Shown here piece by piece: positions 1 to 6,681 of a stretch of DNA of 64,000 nucleotides. Position numbers and translations under genes: made by a program. Source of the stretch: Lunatimonas sp. (GTDB lineage: Bacteria > Bacteroidota > Bacteroidia > Cytophagales > Cyclobacteriaceae); NCBI RefSeq assembly GCF_020832325.1, contig NZ_JAFIEU010000045.1:1-64000 (forward strand), read 5' to 3'. The first letter of the stretch is position 1; every line of letters starts with the position of its first letter. The notes below the pieces were generated by a model that saw only the letters and a program-made list of their open reading frames with translations, was not told where the DNA came from and ran no database searches.

Positions 1-280
1 CCATCCCCCTCCCGCCAAAACCCAGGAATGGTTGAGGTGGTGGAAGATGGTGAGATTTGAGACGTGAGATTTTTAGAAGACGTGAGATTTAAGATAGAGA
101 CATAAGACGTAAGATATAAGACGTAAGACTCGCGAAACGTTCGACTCTTCATCGTCGCCAAAACCAAAAATTCGGAGCGATACTAACCTCAAATCAATAA
201 GCAAATATATCGCCGAAGGCATATATTACAAAGTGTATATCGCGAAGCTTATATCCCTTTAAAATATCGCAAATCATATT
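1..280. repeat. degenerate intergenic repeat, copy 1
   Basis: No gene seen. The stretch contains runs of variants of 'gacgtaagat/gacgtgagat' (50-135), then 'cgaaac...ccaaaaccaaaaattcggagcga' and ends in 'aatatatcgccgaaggcatat' (~206-228) and 'tatatcgcgaagcttatatc' (~235-254). The same ordered parts recur at about 1325, 2635, 2750, 4205, 4330, 4470 and 4640, so this is one copy of a dispersed composite repeat of roughly 120 bp. Nothing indicates that it is translated. Confidence 0.7.
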
Positions 281-754
281 TCATTTAATCACATTAAACA
301 ATGGTGGTTCACGCAAATACCACATCAAAAAGAAATTGAGCAAGGAAAATCCAAAAACGGCCACATCTAGCGAAACACTTCGCACCGCACAATATACCGT
401 AATTGGACTATGCCCCTCCCCGTAATCAAATTGTAGTAACCTTATGGATTGCCGTACCCAGAGAGTAATGAAAAATACCGTAAAGATGTAATAGAAACCA
501 ATTTCCAACCCATTTCGAAAAAAATAGTACAGACTTATCGCAACCAAGGGAACGAGCGGCCAACTATCCCATTTGGCTATATGCCTAATCCCAAAATAAA
601 AATACGGAACGTGAAACAGCAAAATGGCCAACATCACGGAAGGGAAGAAACCATACCAATCCCCCGCATTGATCGTATCGAAAGGAAGGATCAAAAACAC
701 GATCGCTATAACCAATGCAACGCCCCGATAGAGAAAATCGCCTTTAAGTATCAT
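281..754 (-). CDS. small polytopic membrane protein, peptide-locus copy A
   Basis: This 157-residue protein has about four hydrophobic segments (near residues 8-27, 37-57, 66-90 and 130-150) and no family I recognise. It is closely similar to the gene at 2954-3427. The start at 754 (ATG) is preferred over the in-frame TTG at 763 because it aligns with the ATG of the second copy. It lies directly downstream of the double-glycine peptide gene, separated by a hairpin with a T-run, so it is probably read by partial readthrough from the same promoter. Position, size and topology suggest an immunity protein for the peptide, but that is inference only. Confidence 0.75.
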   Translation of the reverse strand: MILKGDFLYRGVALVIAIVFLILPFDTINAGDWYGFFPSVMLAILLFHVPYFYFGIRHIAKWDSWPLVPLVAISLYYFFRNGLEIGFYYIFTVFFITLWVRQSIRLLQFDYGEGHSPITVYCAVRSVSLDVAVFGFSLLNFFLMWYLREPPLFNVIK

Positions 755-787
755 AACTATCAAATTGATTAACTAACCTACTTATTC

Positions 788-834
788 AAAAAAAGAGGAG
801 GAAGCCATTACTAGAATGGATTCCCCCATTCCTC
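788..834 (-). terminator. hairpin plus T-run between peptide and membrane-protein genes
   Basis: On the minus strand an imperfect stem (GGAAtCCATT / AATGGcTTCC, with GAGGA/TCCTC-type flanks) is followed by seven T. It starts at the peptide stop codon and ends 34 bases before the next start. A terminator placed here would make the peptide transcript abundant and the membrane protein transcript scarce. A similar hairpin sits at the same place in the second locus (3462-3509). Confidence 0.6.
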
Positions 835-836
835 AT

Positions 837-1055
837 TTAACAATTAATCCGATGATACGTGTCTAGGCCAAATCCCATTGCACCAATCATCGCACCTTGA
901 GAACCAACAGCGAGGGAAATAATTCCTACAGGCGTAAACAATGCAGCTATGCCAACAGCCAAACCTATACCACCTAGGATATAAGCAGTTTTAGAAACTT
1001 CCGCGCATCCCCCGCCTTTGAAAGTTTCCATTTCGTCGATTGATAATTCTCTCAT
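837..1055 (-). CDS. double-glycine-leader peptide, bacteriocin-like
   Basis: The predicted product has 72 residues. The leader MRELSIDEMETFKGG has the ELS...E-hydrophobic-GG pattern of peptides cut by C39 peptidase transporters. The core of about 57 residues begins GC, is rich in Gly/Ala/Ile with GxxxG-like spacing, and ends in NC, so one Cys lies near each end and could form a disulfide. The ATG at 1055 is chosen because it places the leader start correctly; an upstream in-frame start (1079) would add eight residues. Such peptides are usually secreted bacteriocins or signals. No C39 transporter is visible in this window. The function is inferred from the leader and composition only. Confidence 0.75.
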   Translation of the reverse strand: MRELSIDEMETFKGGGCAEVSKTAYILGGIGLAVGIAALFTPVGIISLAVGSQGAMIGAMGFGLDTYHRINC

Positions 1056-1094
1056 AGATTTAACGATTAAATTAAACAATTGATCTTTAACGAG

Positions 1095-1132
1095 CTAAAA
1101 ATAAGCACAACTGACTGAAAAAAAATTTCAGT
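1095..1132 (-). promoter_or_regulatory. operator palindrome plus -7 box, site 1
   Basis: The perfect inverted repeat ACTGAAA-AAAAA-TTTCAGT occupies 1114-1132. On the minus strand TTATTTTTAG (1095-1104) follows and resembles the Bacteroidota -7 box TAnnTTTG. Ten bases separate the palindrome from the TA of the box, and the peptide ATG is ~40 bases further on. The arrangement recurs at 2265, 3532 and 37935, so it is likely a regulator binding site over the -33 region. Confidence 0.75.
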
Positions 1133-1324
1133 AGTGTAAAAATAGTTTCAAAAAAAACAAAAAAATAACTTCTACAGAACACCTTCTATTCGGAATTCCC
1201 ATAGCCCCAAAGACGCAAAATACAATAACCGAGGGCTCAGTCGGGCAACAGGCGAACCCCTTCAACTCTACGTTTTAGCTGCGAAAACATCCATTTTACC
1301 TACCGCAGAAACCCAATTATGGAG

Positions 1325-1550
1325 AAAAAAGACGTTAGACATAAGATATGAGATTCGCAAAAATTACGAACCCACATCCATTCCAAAACCACGAATCCGG
1401 AGCGAGCCTAACCTTACAAATGTAACCCAATATATCGCCGAAGGCTTATATCCCTTTATATCGCGCAGCATATATCATTTCTATATCTCGCCGCAGGCGT
1501 ATATCAACGAATATCGCGAAGCTTATATCACTTTGTATAAATCCCGGTTA
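1325..1550. repeat. degenerate intergenic repeat, copy 2
   Basis: The block runs 'gacgttagacataagatatg', 'agattcgcaaaaattacg', 'ccaaaaccacgaatccggag', then 'aatatatcgccgaaggc' and three variants of 'tatatcgcgnagcntatatc'. It matches copies at 1, 2635, 2750 and 4205-4665 part for part. The preceding stretch from 1133 to 1324 has no gene that I can support. Confidence 0.7.
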
Positions 1551-1559
1551 TAGGATAAT

Positions 1560-1736
1560 CTATTTTTTAAACCGAGAATTCTGGCCATTCCAATAAAGTA
1601 ACCATACCGCTAGTGCCGTAAACATCACCAACGATATACGGGTTAGCGCGGATGCATCGGTACCCGGGGCCAAGAATGCGTACATACTGGCTGCAAGACA
1701 AAGAAAGAAATATGCAAATAACAAAGCTCGAAACAT
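1560..1736 (-). CDS. 58-residue two-helix membrane protein
   Basis: A short frame begins MFRALLFAYFFLCLAASMYA and ends NSRFKK. It has two hydrophobic segments (about 3-22 and 35-50), the second followed by a basic tail, so the termini are probably both cytoplasmic. It is the last frame of the second peptide unit, 135 bases after the 52-residue membrane protein. Size and position suit an immunity or accessory protein. No homologue is recognised, and coding status rests on its clean hydrophobic pattern only. Confidence 0.5.
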   Translation of the reverse strand: MFRALLFAYFFLCLAASMYAFLAPGTDASALTRISLVMFTALAVWLLYWNGQNSRFKK

Positions 1737-1871
1737 ATCTGAGTGTTAACGTGAACTCTCTGCAATGTAAAAAACAGCATCTGCACCCCTGAAACAGGCT
1801 TCACGTGTACAAATGCTGCTTTAAAATGAGTCAGAAAAGGCTTAAAAAAGGGCAAATCAATATGCCGAAAT

Positions 1872-2030
1872 TTAAGGTCTTCCCTTTCCAATTTCAGCAA
1901 GCTTGAAGATACCAAAAAGAAACACTGGCAGCATAAACAACTGCCATACCGAAAGGCCATCTGAATAAATTGCACCCCCAACTCCAATAATAAGAAGCAT
2001 AAGGGATAGTATATGCAACACCTTTTCCAT
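1872..2030 (-). CDS. 52-residue two-helix membrane protein
   Basis: The frame starts with an ATG that immediately follows the TAG of the peptide frame (TAGATG) and encodes a product beginning MEKVLHILSLMLLIIGVGGA and ending LAEIGKGRP. Two hydrophobic segments (about 5-21 and 29-45) and charged ends suggest a small inner-membrane hairpin protein. Direct abutment to the peptide gene suggests translational coupling, as for bacteriocin immunity proteins. The function is inferred from position. Confidence 0.55.
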   Translation of the reverse strand: MEKVLHILSLMLLIIGVGGAIYSDGLSVWQLFMLPVFLFGIFKLAEIGKGRP

Positions 2031-2228
2031 CTAGTAATACATACAATCGCCTATTGCTGCTATCGTTGCCAGCGTAATTCCAGCACCCTGGGTTGCCGCT
2101 AAAAGAGTGGCCCCACCCGTTAGCGGAACAGACAGTGACCACGCAAAAAGACTTACTGCCCCACCTACGGCGGCGACACAACTCCATTTAACCCCTCCAT
2201 GCAAGTTCTCCACTTCTTAAGGTCTCAT
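2031..2228 (-). pseudogene. second double-glycine peptide, leader interrupted by a stop
   Basis: Reading from the ATG at 2228 gives MRP, then TAA (2217-2219), then EVENLHGG followed by a hydrophobic core of about 52 residues. The core begins VKWSC, contains GGAV/TGG/GAG-type small-residue motifs and ends GDCMYY. The leader ending ENLHGG and a core with one Cys near each end mirror the peptide at 837-1055, so these are relatives. Expression would need initiation at GTG 2213, which leaves a shortened 8-residue leader (MENLHGG numbering), or the gene is dead. The operator upstream (2265-2301) and the coupled downstream frame are intact. Confidence 0.65.
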
Positions 2229-2264
2229 ATTAAATCGGTTATAGGTTGAAATTAAGTTATCGAA

Positions 2265-2301
2265 CTAAAATAATGCCTCTTCACTGAAATTTCATTTCAG
2301 T
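2265..2301 (-). promoter_or_regulatory. operator palindrome plus -7 box, site 2
   Basis: ACTGAAA-TTTCA-TTTCAGT at 2283-2301 has perfect 7 bp arms and a different centre from site 1, so the arms are what is conserved. On the minus strand TTATTTTAG (2265-2273) lies at the same distance as in the other sites. It precedes the second peptide by about 37 bases. Confidence 0.75.
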
Positions 2302-2634
2302 AAAAGAAAAAAATACCAACACGGGAGATTCTAGGCGTTAAATTTAGGTAAAGAAGACTTAAAAAGTCCTGAATGCGGTCGAAAGCAAACCATCAAATCG
2401 ACTCCCTAAATTTAGAAGCGGGCGTTCAAAAAATCCGACCGAGTCACTGCTTGCAGCCTATCAACAACTATCGGCCGTCCCCTACGGAACTTTCACCATT
2501 GTCGTACCATCGATATCCGTAGGTTGAAACCTACGGTTAATAGATTGATCGTGCATACGGCACTGGCTTGCAAAAAAATCCGATGAACGATGGCAGCTGA
2601 CTGCATCCACCCCCATAAAAAGCCAATTATGGAG
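2302..2634. other. gene-free stretch with one REP-like hairpin
   Basis: No supportable gene. The only structure seen is the perfect hairpin CCGTAGGTT-GA-AACCTACGG at 2517-2536, followed by 'ttaata', of the kind dispersed in many Bacteroidota intergenic regions. Confidence 0.6.
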
Positions 2635-2953
2635 ACGTTAGATTCGCAAAATTAGCGACCCTACATCGTTACCAAAACCAAAAAATCGAACAGATACTAA
2701 TCTCATTACCACAACCCAAATATATCGCCGAAGGCATATCTAGGAGATGTGAGACGTTAGACATGAGATATGAGATTCGCGAAAATTACGATCCTAAATC
2801 CTTTCCAAAACCACGAATCCGGAGCACACTCCCAACCTCACAAACGTAACCCAATATATCGCCGAATGCATATATCACGAAGTGTATATCGCGAAGCTTA
2901 TATCCCTAAAAATATCGCGAAGCATATATCTTTTTAATATCGCGCAGCATATA
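2635..2953. repeat. degenerate intergenic repeats, copies 3 and 4
   Basis: Two more copies of the composite repeat lie in tandem. The first (about 2635-2745) carries 'gacgttagattcgcaaaatt' and 'atatatcgccgaaggcatat'. The second (about 2746-2953) carries 'gacgttagacatgagatatg', 'ccaaaaccacgaatccggag' and 'aatatatcgccgaatgcat', then four variants of 'atatcgcgnagcntatatc'. The last one abuts the stop of the membrane protein gene. Confidence 0.7.
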
Positions 2954-3427
2954 TCATCTAATCACATTAAACAATGGTGGTTCACGCAAATACCACATCA
3001 AAAAGAAATTGACCACGAAAAACCCAAAAATGACCACATCTAACGAAGTACAACGGACCGCACTATATACCGTAAATGGACTTTGCCCCTCCCCGTAATC
3101 TAACTGTAGTGACCTTATTGGTTGTCGTACCCAGAGAGTAATGAAAGATACCGTAAAGATATAATAGAAACCTATTTCCAACCCATTTAGAAAAAAATAG
3201 TACAGACTTATCGCAACCAATGGAACGAGCGGCCAACTACCCACCCTGCCTACCTGCCTAATCCCAAAATAAACGTACGGAACATGAAACAGCAAAATGG
3301 CCAACATCACGGAAGGGAAGAAACCATACCAATCTCCAGTATGTATAACATCAAACGGCAAGATCAAAAACACGATCGCTAAAACCAGTGCAATTGCTCG
3401 ATAGAAAACATCCCCCCGCAATATCAT
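2954..3427 (-). CDS. small polytopic membrane protein, peptide-locus copy B
   Basis: This 157-residue paralogue of the gene at 281-754 keeps nearly all residues, including the DWYGFFPSVMLAILLFHVPY segment and the C-terminal MWYLREPPLFNVI. Most differences are conservative, which suggests that both copies have been under selection since duplication. Its promoter region is also copied (operator at 3551-3569 and hairpin at 3462-3509), but no peptide gene remains between them. It may be an orphan immunity gene. The family is unknown. Confidence 0.75.
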   Translation of the reverse strand: MILRGDVFYRAIALVLAIVFLILPFDVIHTGDWYGFFPSVMLAILLFHVPYVYFGIRQVGRVGSWPLVPLVAISLYYFFLNGLEIGFYYIFTVSFITLWVRQPIRSLQLDYGEGQSPFTVYSAVRCTSLDVVIFGFFVVNFFLMWYLREPPLFNVIR

Positions 3428-3461
3428 AGCTATAAAATGAACTAGATAGACTTTTTAGTCT

Positions 3462-3509
3462 AAAAAAGGGCGTAAACCATTGCTAGGATGGCTATAGCCA
3501 TTTCTCCCT
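3462..3509 (-). terminator. hairpin plus T-run upstream of copy B
   Basis: On the minus strand GGGAGAAATGGC...CAATGG...GCCC is followed by TTTTTT. It includes the perfect palindrome ATGGCTATAGCCAT. It corresponds in place and in part of its sequence to the hairpin at 788-834, although here no peptide gene precedes it. Confidence 0.5.
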
Positions 3510-3531
3510 TTGACAATTGATCTTTAATCCC

Positions 3532-3569
3532 CTAAAAATAAGTACGCCTGACTGAAAAAATATTTCAGT
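3532..3569 (-). promoter_or_regulatory. operator palindrome plus -7 box, site 3
   Basis: ACTGAAA-AAATA-TTTCAGT occupies 3551-3569, and TTATTTTTAG (minus strand, 3532-3541) follows at the spacing seen at site 1. The next bases, ATTAAAGATCAATTG, also match site 1, after which the alignment jumps past the whole peptide coding region to the hairpin. Confidence 0.75.
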
Positions 3570-4110
3570 GGGTTAAGATTTTTTCGAAAAAAACTTAAAA
3601 AATCCGAATGTTGCCCAGAGTAGACCATGGCTAGATAATTTGAACTTAACCTCCACGATCCGCGCCAATTGAATAATCCAACTTCCCTTTCTAAAACCGA
3701 TCCAACTACACGCCCTGTCAGGCCATTGCAAATGGTCAGTTAGCAGATTCAAATTCAAATAATAGCTGAACCTACTTGGGTGTAGTCAACACTATACCAG
3801 GTGAACACCGCTTCTCCACCCTGAAAGGGTGGCATGCCTATAGGATAAACGATATTGAAATCACCCCCCGTTTTGGCCGCCAAATTTGCCCATGTTGCCC
3901 TCAACTTCCCCGCCAAAACCCGGAGATGTTTAGCGCTGCGCGATTAACCGAATTGCCTGAATATCGAACAGGTTTTATTTCGAAGGTACCCTCATTTTTA
4001 CTATTGCGCCTGTAGGGATGCCCCCTTTACCGTTGAGGGGTTTTGACGGTAATTGGTATGCCCTATTGGCTGCACCTTTGGCCAAAACAGAGAGGGGGGT
4101 GGATTCCTAT
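3570..4110. other. gene-free stretch
   Basis: No frame here has a recognisable product or sensible composition. Small hairpins such as CACCCTGAAAGGGTG (about 3817-3831) look like REP-type intergenic sequence. A T-rich segment at 3578-3600 follows the operator on its upstream side. Confidence 0.5.
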
Positions 4111-4164
4111 GCCCCGGGTTTGCACCCGGGGCTATAAATATGCGACCGCCTTCGGGGTCGTTTT
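4111..4164. repeat. REP-like double hairpin
   Basis: GCCCCGGGT-TTGC-ACCCGGGGC (4111-4132) is followed by 'tataaatatg' and a second hairpin CGACC...GGTCG with a TTTT tail (4143-4164). Paired GC-rich hairpins of this form recur in Bacteroidota genomes as REP/BIME-like elements. Only this copy was seen in the window. Confidence 0.6.
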
Positions 4165-4194
4165 CTAGGAGATGGTGGACGTTACACAATGAGA

Positions 4195-4680
4195 AGGGAG
4201 ACAAAAGACCTTAGATATGAGACGTTAGATTCGCAAAATTTGCGACCCTACATCCTTACCAAAACCACGAATCCGAAGCAATCCTAATCATACAAACGTA
4301 ACCTAATATATCGCCGAAGGTATATCAAGGAGATGTGAGACGTTAGACATAAGATATGAGATTCGCTAAAATTACGATCCTACATCCTTTCCTAAACCAA
4401 AAACCCGAAGCGACCTTACTTTCCGGACCGTAACCCAATATATCGCCGAAGGCATATTTCGGAGATGTTAGACGTTAGACATAAGATTTAAGACTCGCAA
4501 AAATCACGATTCCACATCCATTCCAAAACCACGAATCCAGAGCGAGCCTAACCTTACAAGTGTAACCCAATATATCGCCGAAGGCTTATATCCACTTATA
4601 TCGCGCAGCATATATCATTTTAGTATCGCCGAAGGCATGTTTCGGAGACGTTAGACCTAAGACGTAAGATTCATCAGACA
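4195..4680. repeat. degenerate intergenic repeats, copies 5 to 8
   Basis: Three near-full copies (about 4205-4330, 4331-4455 and 4470-4620) and a truncated one (4622-4670) follow head to tail. Each joins 'gacgttagacataagat', 'gattcgcaaaa', 'ccaaaaccacgaatcc' and 'aatatatcgccgaagg'. The spacing of about 130 bp between the 'tatatcgccgaagg' cores (4308, 4440, 4572) shows the tandem arrangement most clearly. No gene is supported from here to 5015. Confidence 0.7.
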
Positions 4681-5015
4681 GTAAACACCTCGGTTCAACG
4701 ATTCGACGGTCGAACGATTCAACAAAAAGACGAGATTGCTTCATCGCATATTCCTACCGACGAAGACAGTGTACCTAACCAATCAAATCCAAGCTACCGT
4801 TCGTCACTTCTTATCGTACCAAGGGCAGGTTTCACTACCCACATTAGCATCCTTCAAACGATGGGTAAAAATTTTAGATAGCCTAAATTGCATTTCAAGG
4901 ACTCCTTTTTGTTTTTTATTTTGAATAATATATTTTAGTAAAATTTTATTCCCTAAACACTTTACTTTTAATCAATATACCCTTAACTTGCATACATAAA
5001 AAATAGATAGCAGCT

Positions 5016-5126
5016 ATGAAAAAAGAATGGACAAATCCTGAAATTACTAAATTGGAAGTTGAAAACGAAACCGGATTTTTTTTTGATGGAAGCTCTTTTG
5101 AAACACATGGAGGTTCCCCTCTTTAG
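5016..5126 (+). CDS. MKKEW-family short peptide, copy a
   Basis: The product is 36 residues: MKKEWTNPEITKLEVENETG, then a Phe-rich FFFDG and a tail ending THGGSPL. The N-terminal 15 residues are almost identical to those of the copy at 9336. The W-x-x-P-x-hydrophobic pattern followed by LEV resembles leader peptides of lasso-type RiPPs (Y/W-x-x-P-x-L), but no maturation enzymes are seen nearby. It has its own terminator at 5145-5186, so it is a monocistronic unit. Coding is supported by conservation of the family, not by length. Confidence 0.7.
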   Translation: MKKEWTNPEITKLEVENETGFFFDGSSFETHGGSPL

Positions 5127-5144
5127 TTATCCCACACTTCATCA

Positions 5145-5186
5145 AATCAATTGGGTATCTGTATTGCTTTACCCAATTGATTTTTT
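5145..5186 (+). terminator. rho-independent terminator after peptide a
   Basis: A perfect 13 bp stem (AATCAATTGGGTA / TACCCAATTGATT) with a 12-base loop is followed by TTTT. It ends the peptide a transcript 48 bases before the MBOAT reading frame. Confidence 0.85.
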
Positions 5187-5233
5187 AGACTCCTTGTCTA
5201 CAAACCTCAGAGGCCTGAATTCAGAATACCCCA

Positions 5234-6670
5234 ATACTCTTTAATTCCCTAGAGTTCTGTGTCTTTCTTCCAATAATCTTTGCGCTCTATTGGATCATCC
5301 CAAAGGAGAAAACTAAACTTAGAAACGGCTTAACCCTCCTAAGCAGCTACTTTTTCTACGGCTGGTGGGATCCGCGCTTTCTGCTCCTGATCTTTCTAAG
5401 TTCATTGGTCGATTACTGGGTGGGGATGGCCCTTGAGCGGGCAACCAGCCCCTCCCACCGAAAGATGCTGCTATATGCCAGCTTGGCTACCAATCTCGGC
5501 ATCCTATTTCTCTTCAAGTATTTCAACTTCTTTGTCGAAAACTTCACGACAGCCTTTACCTACCTGGGCACTCCCATTCAGCATACATGGTCCCTTAACC
5601 TGGTGCTGCCGGTAGGCATTAGCTTCTACACCTTTCAGACCCTCAGCTATACCATCGATGTGTACAAGCGGAAGGTGGGCGCCTGCCACGATCCCCTGAC
5701 CTTTTTCGCCTTTGTCAGCTTTTTCCCACAACTGGTTGCCGGACCCATCGAACGGGCAGGGTCTCTATTGCAGCAGTTTGGGACCCAAAAAACCTTTGAC
5801 GCTGCCCTTGGCAGTCACGGCCTCAGGTTGATACTCTGGGGACTCTTCAAAAAGGTGGTGATCGCTGATGGCTGTGCCCTATACGTTACCCAAATCTTTG
5901 CCTCTTACGAGCTGTACCAGCCCCACACGCTGTTTCTCGGATCAGTACTCTTTGTATTTCAGCTGTATGGTGATTTTTCCGGCTATTCCGACATTGCAGT
6001 AGGCACAGCAGCCCTGTTTGGATTTCGCTTGATTCGCAACTTCCAGTTTCCGTTCTTTTCCCGCGATATCCCGGAGTTCTGGTCCCGCTGGCATATCTCC
6101 CTCACCCGCTGGTTTCGGGATTACGTCTTTATCCCCTTGAGTTTGCGGAGAAAGGGTACCACCGCCCTTTTTGCCAATACGCTGATCGTCTTTGGACTAA
6201 CCGGATTTTGGCATGGCCCCAGTTGGAACTTCATCCTTTTTGGGCTTCTGCACGGCCTGATGTTTTTTCCAATACTGGCCAAGTTGCAAAGCAGAAGCAC
6301 CGGTACCATCGGCGAAAAAACCACTCTTCCCTCCATCGTTGAGCTTTCTAAGCTGGTCTTTACCTTTGGCTTCCTTTGTTTTACGGGCGTGTTCTTCCGC
6401 TCTGCATCCCTTTCGGATGCGCTAGGCTACCTAGAGGGCATGCTTTCTTGGAAAATTCTGGCTATCCCCACCGCATCCCAGGCCAAATTGCTGACCCTAA
6501 TAGCCCTAATGATGGGCGTGGAATGGGTGCAGCGGTTTAAGCACCACGGTTTGGACCTGTCGGACAGGCGCCTCTCCAAGCCATTGCGCTGGGCTGTCTA
6601 TGCATCTGTGCTATTGCTGCTGATTTTCTTTGGCAAAGAGCCGCAGGACTTTATCTATTTTCAGTTTTGA
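5234..6670 (+). CDS. MBOAT family O-acyltransferase, AlgI-like
   Basis: The product is a multi-pass inner-membrane acyltransferase that passes acyl groups to a periplasmic partner modifying an exported polysaccharide. The motifs RWHISLTRWF, FWHGPSWNF and the invariant His in FGLLHG (near residue 340) place it in the AlgI/DltB-type MBOAT family. The expected N-terminus (LFNSLEFCVFLPIIFALYW...FFYGWWDPRFLLLIF) is in frame but has no ATG. The codon where Met is expected is ATA (5234), and an in-frame TGA lies at 5216. Starting at TTG 5405 would remove about 57 conserved residues and two helices, so I place the start at the ATA. With it the protein is 478 residues, normal for the family. Confidence 0.85.
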   Translation: MLFNSLEFCVFLPIIFALYWIIPKEKTKLRNGLTLLSSYFFYGWWDPRFLLLIFLSSLVDYWVGMALERATSPSHRKMLLYASLATNLGILFLFKYFNFFVENFTTAFTYLGTPIQHTWSLNLVLPVGISFYTFQTLSYTIDVYKRKVGACHDPLTFFAFVSFFPQLVAGPIERAGSLLQQFGTQKTFDAALGSHGLRLILWGLFKKVVIADGCALYVTQIFASYELYQPHTLFLGSVLFVFQLYGDFSGYSDIAVGTAALFGFRLIRNFQFPFFSRDIPEFWSRWHISLTRWFRDYVFIPLSLRRKGTTALFANTLIVFGLTGFWHGPSWNFILFGLLHGLMFFPILAKLQSRSTGTIGEKTTLPSIVELSKLVFTFGFLCFTGVFFRSASLSDALGYLEGMLSWKILAIPTASQAKLLTLIALMMGVEWVQRFKHHGLDLSDRRLSKPLRWAVYASVLLLLIFFGKEPQDFIYFQF

Positions 6671-6681
6671 TCCAGCCTACC

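Noticed and set aside
1894-2187. 97-codon frame overlapping the second peptide
   Set aside because: It is a shifted reading of the peptide and its 52-residue neighbour, with improbable Trp/Arg/Cys-rich composition.
4736-4924. Short open frame in front of peptide a
   Set aside because: No conserved relatives in the window, odd composition, and it lies in repeat-rich intergenic sequence.
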